Assembly: GCF_963678635.1 (NCBI RefSeq)
Contig: NC_087066.1
Location: forward strand, 886,201-950,200
Length of the DNA stretch: 64,000 nt
Reading direction: 5' to 3'
DNA from: Symsagittifera roscoffensis
Taxonomy: Eukaryota; Xenacoelomorpha; Acoela; Convolutidae
Shown: positions 20,464-29,600 of the stretch, one piece after another
How positions within the stretch are numbered: the stretch's first letter is position 1
Layout of the letters: each line of letters begins with the position of its first letter
Notes under the pieces: generated by a model
Database searches by the model: none
The model's input: only the letters and a program-made list of their open reading frames with translations
What the model was told of the DNA's origin: nothing
Translations under genes and position numbers: made by a program

Positions 20464-23208
20464 GCTGACCACTCTCCGTACACTTATCATCATGCCTATC
20501 GCCTGTCCCCAGTCCAGTTTAGGCGCCGTTAAGAAAATCACATCGGGCCAGAATAGAGAACGGGGCGTGTAGAGATAATCGGAGCCGGCCACAACCAGAT
20601 ATTTGGCAGCCTTCATGTCCAAGGGGTCATAAGCTGCAAAAAGGCCATCGCCCATTGGGGCCTTCAGGTTCCCGTACCTCTTATCGTCTCCAACCACTGT
20701 TGTAGTTCGGGGGTAATCCCTCGAATACTCGCCCGGCGTCTGACCGGGTGGTTTAGCGAATTGTCTGTACATCTTGTGATGTTTGTTATTGGGCTTGTTC
20801 TCCGTCTGGAACTTGCCCTTGCGCACAGGTGGTGTCCTTTCCCGGGTCCTATCTCGAACGTCGGTGAGCGACCGGGTGTTTAAAGGTCCAAAGGTATTGT
20901 CATGAGGTAATCCATCCAGGTCTACATGTCGGAGTGAGGTCGAGGAGCTGAATTTCTCCTGTTCTGCTAGCAGCCAATCCACGCCCGGTATCCGATAAAG
21001 TCGCGACACTGTGGGACTTTCACCGCCAGTCATTCTCATCGCATCTTCCCGACACGTCAAGGTATTCATATTCAACTTCGCCGACATGTCCGTCTTATAC
21101 TGACCCCAATGGCTAGGATCTGATCTATTCCAAAGCAGCCTGCTGCCTGATTCAATTCCCTCCGCTGGCACGGTACTTGTAGACGGTCCTGCTGTCGAAG
21201 CAGGATTTGTCGTGGCAGGCGAATCGTTCCTCCTAGACGCGGTCTGGGAGTTATTCCTGTTGTTCTGTTCCACCGATCTGCCGAGTCGGCTTCCAATCGA
21301 TTGTGGCCTGGGAGGAGGAGCAGTCCCCAGCCTGTCTCTCACGTTCGAGCTCGGAGCGACGGTTGCGGCTCCAACCGTCTCCGTTGCCAAGGGCCCTAGA
21401 CGGTTGGCGAGGGATTCGGGCACGGTTGCCCTTATTCTACTCCCTCCGGTCAAATTGGTCCGAGCCAAAGAACCGGTCGCCCTCGACTCCTGCTCCACTT
21501 CTCTCAGTTGCGTCTGAAACACATCGTTAATCCAATGCCTCCCTCGTTGGGTATTGAAGTGCACTCCATCTCTGGTGAGCTCGATGTGATCAGTCATGCG
21601 TAGCATATTTTCGAGATCCAGGAGTCGCAACTCGCCAGGGTTGTCTCTCACCAGACTGCGGGTCATTTCATTCCACCGCGTCACGTTGCCATTCATGAAA
21701 TCTGCAGCTATGGTGCCCACCAAAGGATTTGGTGGTATCGTGCACAGGATCACGAGTTTGGGTCTGTACTTTTCTTTCAATTCGCTCAAGAGACACACCA
21801 ATAGAGGTTCCCACTTGTTCTCCGGAGTCACGGGGGCTCTCGAGACGTCATTGGTCCCCAGCATTATTATTAATGTATCCAAATGATCCTCGCTCTGGAA
21901 CTCCATCATTTTGATGACTTGAGCCACTGAGGCTCCTCCAAAGGACAGAATGGTAGTATGACCATAGACGAAGATCTCATTCAGATCTCTCACCAAACTG
22001 TCTCCAATGATCAAATGGCGACTCCCTGGGGGAATTACTTGGTCGTTCGTGGCGGGGTTCCAGCTCATGTCATTCAGGCAGGCTCGAGGATGCTCGGCTG
22101 GCACCTGCGTGAACTGATGACGTGCCATCAGATTCTTCCTGATGTCTACCACGCGAGACTTCTCAAAGACTCCACCAGGCGCAGAACACGCTATCGTGCG
22201 GGTTGCTCGCTCCGAGCTATTTGATGAATGATCACGACGCTGGGAAGGAACGATCCTAGCCAGTGTCCGCTCAGTGCCTCTGTTGATCTCATCCATCGCG
22301 GCTCTGGCCACTTGGTTAAATGATTCCTGAAATTGAGGAGCTAGATAGGTGTCAGAAGGGTCTGGTATCGTAAACCTCTGACTCGAAGCAGACGGTCGTG
22401 TCTGGTGAGGAGCCTCGGGCCCCTTTGATGCACGCAAATCCAGAACATCAGGTCCTCTCGATGCGCACAGCTCCTGCGCGGTTGTCCTGGGGCGTGTGTC
22501 GTTAGATCCCTCCGAGGACCTCATGCTCGCCAGGATTTCCGGTGACACTTGGCTCACCTTCGCCATATACAGCTCCTTCAGGTGCTTTATCTCATCCTCC
22601 TTGTAGGCCACCTGCAGATCTTCAAATTTCTTTTTCCATTCGTCTCTCTCCCGAGCTATGGCCCTGTACTCCTGAAGTTTGGCACACAGCTCACTCTGAT
22701 CTCTCTCCTTCTTCTCCAGTGTCTCAATCGTCTCCGACGTCTGGATCTCTATCTCGCTCACTCTCACTCTCTTTAGGGGAGGAGCAGCTGTTGGAGAGTC
22801 GACAGAGTGTGACGGGCCTGGCCCATCACGTTGTCTCTTCGCTCCAATGAGTGGCTGCGCAGGTTGGACGGGCAAGGGCATCTCACCTAGCCGGTGGTCC
22901 CTTTGCTCACCTAGTCCTGGCTCACGAGCCAGGTCGTGGCCAGACATCTCTCCGCGCCTCCATCTCATCAATCGGTTTCGGCCTCTCTCGGCGGTCCCGG
23001 ACTCACCGAAGGCCAACATCAACACGACTTCTGTAGGGCGATTCCCTCGACCCTCTCTTCCCAGTGCATTGAGGAGTGCGACCACAAACATCGCCAACCC
23101 CGGGTCTTCTCGTGTAAAATCACAATCGATCAGCCGCTGATAGATCTCGTCTAGAGTCGCTCCTAGACTCGCTGAGAGGAATTCCATGAGTTCGTTAGTG
23201 TCACCCAT
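20440..23208 (-). CDS. Element B ORF3: coiled-coil protein with SGNH/GDSL hydrolase domain (922 codons)
   Basis: The first ATG of the frame is at 23208; the open frame extends upstream to a TGA at 23296 without another ATG. Numbering from 23208, the protein has a helical N terminus, a coiled coil at about residues 150-220 rich in Glu/Lys/Leu, and an SGNH-hydrolase domain at about 395-570. All four blocks are visible: IIGDS (Ser ~404), SFGGAS (Gly ~424), LGTND (Asn ~453) and RDGVH (Asp ~547, His ~550). So Ser, Gly, Asn and the Asp-His pair are all present and the fold should be catalytically competent, probably as an esterase or lipase. About 350 Ser/Thr/Arg/Pro-rich residues follow. Coiled coil plus esterase is known from ORF1 proteins of CR1/L2-type LINEs; here it lies after pol in an LTR element, where env often sits. 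Substrate unknown. Confidence 0.85.
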   Translation of the reverse strand: MGDTNELMEFLSASLGATLDEIYQRLIDCDFTREDPGLAMFVVALLNALGREGRGNRPTEVVLMLAFGESGTAERGRNRLMRWRRGEMSGHDLAREPGLGEQRDHRLGEMPLPVQPAQPLIGAKRQRDGPGPSHSVDSPTAAPPLKRVRVSEIEIQTSETIETLEKKERDQSELCAKLQEYRAIARERDEWKKKFEDLQVAYKEDEIKHLKELYMAKVSQVSPEILASMRSSEGSNDTRPRTTAQELCASRGPDVLDLRASKGPEAPHQTRPSASSQRFTIPDPSDTYLAPQFQESFNQVARAAMDEINRGTERTLARIVPSQRRDHSSNSSERATRTIACSAPGGVFEKSRVVDIRKNLMARHQFTQVPAEHPRACLNDMSWNPATNDQVIPPGSRHLIIGDSLVRDLNEIFVYGHTTILSFGGASVAQVIKMMEFQSEDHLDTLIIMLGTNDVSRAPVTPENKWEPLLVCLLSELKEKYRPKLVILCTIPPNPLVGTIAADFMNGNVTRWNEMTRSLVRDNPGELRLLDLENMLRMTDHIELTRDGVHFNTQRGRHWINDVFQTQLREVEQESRATGSLARTNLTGGSRIRATVPESLANRLGPLATETVGAATVAPSSNVRDRLGTAPPPRPQSIGSRLGRSVEQNNRNNSQTASRRNDSPATTNPASTAGPSTSTVPAEGIESGSRLLWNRSDPSHWGQYKTDMSAKLNMNTLTCREDAMRMTGGESPTVSRLYRIPGVDWLLAEQEKFSSSTSLRHVDLDGLPHDNTFGPLNTRSLTDVRDRTRERTPPVRKGKFQTENKPNNKHHKMYRQFAKPPGQTPGEYSRDYPRTTTVVGDDKRYGNLKAPMGDGLFAAYDPLDMKAAKYLVVAGSDYLYTPRSLFWPDVIFLTAPKLDWGQAIGMMISVRRVVSVMTRNEV

Positions 23209-23650
23209 TTCTTTTCGTGTTGATTCTTCTTGTCGTGTCGTGTAATTTCTCTCTGTCTCTTCTGATTCAGTGTTCAGTAAACAATTTTCGATCAATCAAG
23301 ATCTAAAAAACAGGTCGCGACTTAGAACCATCATTTTAGGATGCAACATCAATCATTTCTTTAAAACTCTCCATTGAAATTCTCTTCACAATTCTGATTT
23401 AAAATTAAGCACCAAGGTGGATCGTCCACCTTTATCTTTGTCAGAGTAGCACGAATAAGCGCTGTCACCTTGATGACACAAACATAAAACATATCATAAC
23501 AATAACATAACATAAACACATAAACATCACACACCTATACTATCATATAAAAACCTAATTCCTTATACTGTACCTAAAGCCTAACCTAAAACTTGACTCT
23601 AATTCTTATCGAGCAACTTAATAAAAACCACTTATCGCCGAGCGCAATTC
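23209..23650 (-). other. Pol-ORF3 spacer with a perfect hairpin
   Basis: This is about 440 bases between the Pol stop and the ORF3 ATG. At 23414-23432 AAGGTGGA-TCG-TCCACCTT forms a perfect 8-bp stem with a 3-base loop. A splice acceptor or subgenomic start for ORF3 may lie here, but I could not assign one. Confidence 0.5.
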
Positions 23651-26600
23651 TTAGCATATGCTCAGATAGTATTTTTTATGTAAGTAAACCTCTATGTCAG
23701 TCTCTGAAAATATCACATGCACAAGAGCGTACAACTCTCTCGGGTGTAGCTTCCCTCTATTGGGATCATAAACTGGCAACGAGAGAGAGGTCACACCTCT
23801 CTCAACCAGGAAATCCCTAAGTCGAGTCAAGGCCAATACCAAGCTCTCCGGATTCACGTGTTGCCTATCAGTAGCTTTCGTAACCAAAAAACACAAATAT
23901 TTCCCTGGTATCTGTGATGCAACAGGGGGCAACGCTATCATTCCTCCTACACCCGGCCTCTGTTTCCACAAAAACTCGATATTCTTGTACTCTCTTTTAA
24001 AGTCGGCCGCTAGTGCTGTTTTGAAGCTTACGTCCGCAGTTATCGCTATGGCGCACGTGCGTTCCGTGAGTATGAAATCGCTGTCCGTTATAACGATATT
24101 GTTCGAATAGTGGTTCGGGAGATCCAAATACGATTCAAAGATTCGTCCAAAAGGTGGTTTCTTAGCATTCTCGCCCTCTGTCTCTAGTTCTCCGGTTTCC
24201 CTTGCCGATTTCAATTTTTTTATTATGAGATTTTCGGTGTGGGTGAGTCCTACCCCCACTCCCCGGACAAAAATATCCATCGACGTCCCCGTCGATCGCC
24301 CAAAGTCTAGGAGACCGAGGTTGGATTGTGGGACACGTAGAGGACCATCTGGGGCGACCCAGTTGGACTCGGTATTGTCATGACTGGTGTATTTGACGCC
24401 GTCTCTGTCGACGTCCTGAATCGTCAGGATCGTCTCTTTTGGATCTGTCGGCAGATCGTGGAGCCATTCGAGCACGCGCAAGTTTGTTAGTTCTTGCTCA
24501 TGAGTCTGTTCCGCTTCTGGTTCGAACTCCACTTCCGGTTCTGATCGATCGTCGATCCAATCTTGATCCATATCGTTCACAAGGTCGATTTCTTCTAGCC
24601 TCGCTACTTCGTCCAGCCCCACCAGCGAGTCTATGACATCACTCACTACTATCCGGTCTACAACGAAGTCCTCGCCATACGGATTGTATTTCTTCTGGTT
24701 TTTTTCCCTCTTACTTTGGCGTGTCTCCATAGTGAGCGGAAAGTCAGGCTGTATTCCTTTGTCAATTTCGGTTTGTTCCGGGCAATCCCAGTCTTCTTCG
24801 GCATAGGGTAGAGTTTCATCGTCCACCTCTACTCGCTCAGTCAACTCGAGATCCAGTGGTAGACCACAATTGTCCACCATCTCGTTCCCGTCGTTCTTGT
24901 CGCGAGTACCCCTTTCATTCACTTCACAAGCAGGATCCACTATTAAATAGTCTCCCTCTTGCATGTCCGCTGGGATGCACCAATCCTCGGACGAGGCGTT
25001 GTGTGGTTTGATATTCTCGTAATGAGCCGCTCTTCCAGTGCTCAGCCGATAAAAACGACCTCCTTGATGCACCTCTGTTATCTGAAATGGACCACGCCAT
25101 TTCTTTAATAGTTTCTTGGTTCCTTTTGGTGGAACCACTTCCTGGAACACCCAGACGTAATCGCCAACTGAGTAGGCTTTTGCATCGGCTGTTCTTTTAT
25201 CAAACCTCCTTTTTTGTCTAATTTGCGCCTGTTGCGTATTCCTCCTGCATAAGTCATTGAGGTCCTGTTGTCTTCTAATAACGTCCCGCACGTACGTTTG
25301 CGGTGCTGTCCTCTTCCCTTCATATTCAGGGTAGAAGAACGTTAACGGGAGTGCTTTTTCATGACCCGTCAGCATCATATGCGGACTTATTCCCGTGGTG
25401 GAATGCTCCGTGCTGTTGTAAGCACCCATCACTTGCGGCAAGTGCTTGTCCCAGTCATCCATATAGCGTGAGCAGTAGACTCTCAACATGGATACCAGTG
25501 TGCGATTCTGCCTCTCGACTAGGCCATTCGTTTGCGGGTGATAAGTGGTCGAGTGGGCCTGCGCTACCTGCGACCTTTTCATTAACTCTTTCGTGAGATC
25601 ACCTACGAATGCTTTGCCATTGTCCGATTGGAACGTGATGGGGCAGCCATGCCTTGCTATCCACACGTTTATCAAATGATCGCATGTTTCTTCTGCCGAC
25701 GCTGTCATGCAGGGTGCTGCCTCCGCATACTTCGTAAAATGGTCGATCATTACCAGCACCTGATTATAGCCCGTTGCTGTCATGCAGATTTTCTGATGAT
25801 CAATTTGCACCACTTCGTTGAAACCTGACGATTCTATTGACTGTAGGGGGAATCTTAGTTTCCTGGGATCCTTTGCCTGTTGACAAGACAGGCATGCGGC
25901 TATCCATTTCTCACAAGCCTTCTTCAATCCCGGCCATTCGAATCGTTTTTGTATCCTGTTATACACTTTGTCCACGCCTTGATGTCCCATCTGATCATGT
26001 GAGCGAAAGAGCAATTCGGTCTGGTACAACTGTGGTAACACTATTGAATTGTATTTATAAAGGACCTTGTCCTCCTCCTTGCGCTTACAGGCTACGATTC
26101 CGTCCTTATTCAGGTACAACAAGTCTTTCCTCTTCAGGTAAAATTGCTTCAGGATTTTGTAGCTGTCTTCTTCCAAGTCTCCCTTGTCAGGTGCTCCATT
26201 CTCGATCCATCTTCTCAGACTGCTCGTCATTCTATCATTTCGTTGAGCCCTCAGGAGATCCGACAGCCTGTACCTGGCTTTCAAATACGTCTTCACCACG
26301 TTCATTTGCCCACTCATTATCTCCGGAGCATGAGCATCGTCCATCAACTTGACACACCATATCTTTTTCAAAGGCGTCGCTTCTTGCACAGATGGTTCCA
26401 GATTGGTACGGACGACCGTACCATGTGGCAGCAATCTGGTTGGGCGTTTTGAAACTGCTATCAGCTCGAGCTCGTCTGCGGCATTATCTACCACAGTGCC
26501 CTCTTCATCTGAGGTGTATCTATCCCTGTCTGGATCCTGATGTGTTTCTCGGTCCAGCCCACGCTGCTTCCAGTCTACCAATAAGGAGTGGATTGCGATC

Positions 26601-29600
26601 TCTGACACATCGGAATTGGAAGTTGTTTCAGACGTGTTGTCCCAGGACTGGGGTCTCGAGTCACCACTTGAAACGACTGATTCCTCAACATCATATTCCA
26701 AGTTGTCTGAGATGTTTCTTGACTCCCCGGACAAAACTCTGTCCATCGGTCGCTTTGAACCCGACTCCCCGGACAAAATTCTGCCCCTAGGTGGTCTAGT
26801 CAACCTCTCCCCGGACAAGTCGTCCTGCACGGGCTCAAAAGTGTCTGACTCATCAGAGGAGACGTCCTTGACTGGCTCGAAGGTGTCAGACTCCCCGGAC
26901 ATTGTCTCGTCCATGGACGAACAATCTGGGCTTGGCTCGTATTCCTCTTTTGCATCCGTGAAGTGCACTCTCCTCGTGAAGCTAGATTTCGACCTGATCC
27001 TGACTTCCTCAGTAGCTTGGTTTTGATTCGATGTTCCATATTCAGTGAACGAAGTTCTCAACAATACTTCTTTCGGCATCGAGGTCACCATCTGGTTGAC
27101 GATCGACCTGCAATCCCGTTCAACGCCTCGGCTGCGAATGGACACTGGCCTCTTCTCTGTTCTCTCGGTGACAGTCAACCTCTGCATGGTCTCCATCCAT
27201 TCACGATCATGCCTATTCACTTCCCTATCCAACAAGTCACGGAGTTTTCCCATGACGTCCGGCGCCACGTTCACCGTCTTATTCAATAAAGCGATGCTGT
27301 TTATACCCAGCCTGGTCAGTTCTTGCTGTACCAAGTTGGATCGGACTAGCAGGTCCAACGGAACGGGTTCGCCTCTGGCTAAAAGCTTTATCTCCGCGGC
27401 TGTCTCCACTGGAAGGTCAGGGTGTCCAGGTATAGGATGTCCTGATTTGTCTAACCACCTAGTAAGTGGCAGCTTATCGTAGGTTTCTTTGTCCAGAAAG
27501 GAAAACCCCTCTTTGATCTCTGATTGGTTAGCCTGCTTCTCCTCGAGGCGCTCATAAAATTCTGTCTTTTTACTGAGGCTATCTGCGTTCTGGTGCTTGT
27601 CACGGGTACGGTGCTCTATGATCATGTGGTATCCATCCAAGCGCACGATCCAACGACCAATGTAGCTTTGATCCATCGAATAGGTTTTCAGCCAGGCAAG
27701 GGCACGATTGTCCACACGTAACTTGAATGGAGCACTCCCCAGGTAGGCCCTGTATTTTTCCACGAACGTGATCACAGCAAACATCTCCGCTTTTGGTGCG
27801 CCGTACTTCATCTCAGTGTCACTCAGGACTTTACTTCCATAAGCTATCGGACGAAGAACCGTTCTCCCGTTCCACTCCTGCTCTTGGTGAAGTATGCCTG
27901 ATATCGCAACCACTGATGCATCCGTGTCCAGCACGAACATTCCCTTCTCCGTTGGCATGCCGAGGACCGGTGCCTCGCAAAGTTCACGTTTGATGTTTTC
28001 AAATGAGACTTGTGCCTCATCAGTCCAGGTGAACTCAACCAGGCGGCCCAAATACTTTATGGAATCCCTGAGGATTTCACACTTAGAGGGTTTGCATTTC
28101 AGACCCGCCTGCTTCATGCAAGAAAACACCTCCTCCAACCTCTCTATGTGGTCTTCTAGGGTTGGTGTTGCAATCACAACATCATCGACATAACACATGA
28201 TGAGATTCCCGTATTTCTTAGTGACGCTCGTGAGTGCCTGAGCCATCAGTCGCTGGAATGTGGCCGTCGCGTTGCACAATCCGAATGGCATCCTCTTCCA
28301 CTGGAACAGTCCCAGCTCACACGCGAAACCTGTTTTCTCTCGATCTTGCTTTCTGAGTGGCACTTGCCAGAATGCTGAGCCCAAATCCAACGTCGTGAAG
28401 AACTTAGCGTCTCCCGGCTTGGATAGGCTCTCATCGATGCGGGGAATGGGGTATGCGTCTTTTATAGTCACTGCGTTCAGATAACGGAAATCACAACAAA
28501 ACCTGAGTTGCCCCCCTTTCTTTTTCGCCATGACCACGCCACAGGCCCATGGGGACTTCGACGGCTCAATCATGTCGTACTCCATTAACATTTCAATTTC
28601 CTTCCTACACGCTTCTGACTTGTTTGGGGTCATTCTTCTCGCCCCTTCCCTATGAGGTACCGAGCCCTCTTCTATCTCAATCTCGTGCTCTACAAAATTG
28701 CAACAACCTATATCGGCCTTATGCTTTGAAAAAACGTCTGCGTTCCGATCTAGCACCGCCCTGAGCGAATCTAATTCCTTGTCAGATATTTTACCCTTCA
28801 GATGTTCTATCTCAGGTAGGACAGGCCTATTCGCTGCTAACTCTGCTTCCGTCGGCCTCTCAGGAAAGTTGGAACAACTAGACAGCCCATCATCTGTTTC
28901 CGACTTCATTGAAAACAATTTCCCAGAAGATTTCAATTCAATTACTCTTTTCATTATACATTCTTGGTTCGCATGTAATGGACATTTAGTTACGTCAAAC
29001 TTCTTCAAGTTCTCCACACTCAGAAAGTCTGTGTTCAGAGGCAAAGCGTAGCCAAGTTTCTTTCCCCTCTGTATTGTCACTGTTGTTGCTTCTGTGTTCA
29101 ATAACACACTCACACACAGTCCGCTCTGAGTGAGTGAGAAGCTTCTTCCTAAAATAGCCGAGCTTTTACTGTTTGGATTTGGTACCAGACACACCTGTCT
29201 GTCATTGCTGAGTTCATTCAAGTTCCTCATCCTAAACGTCGCTACTACGGCTTGGTTCGGTTTTAATCTAACTTTTCGATCCAGAAAAATCGGCACCTTG
29301 GCCTGATTAATTAAGATCTTATTAAGGGGTCTTTTCTCATACTTTCTTTCAGGATCCTTGATCCTAATCAATCCGTCATTGAGATCAATCGTGACGTCAA
29401 AGTTGCGAACGAAATCCCTTCCTAGGATGAACTGGTCGGATTCATCCAAATTCTCTACTACTAGGAAGCTCATCCAAAGATGTCTTCCTCCGAGCTGCAG
29501 TGAGATGATCGGGGTTCGTCCGGCGACATAGATCGCTCCCTGATTGGCAGCTGCCAACCTGATGTTTGTCGGTATGAGATCCGATCTTTCGAAACCCATG

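Noticed and set aside
23209-23295. ORF3 start at 23295
   Set aside because: The codon there is TTG. The first ATG is at 23208; upstream codons would be used only after splicing or non-AUG start.
24300-24980. Chromodomain after the integrase
   Set aside because: The linker after the integrase module is acidic and lacks the aromatic chromodomain pattern; the recognisable fold is the macro-like tail.
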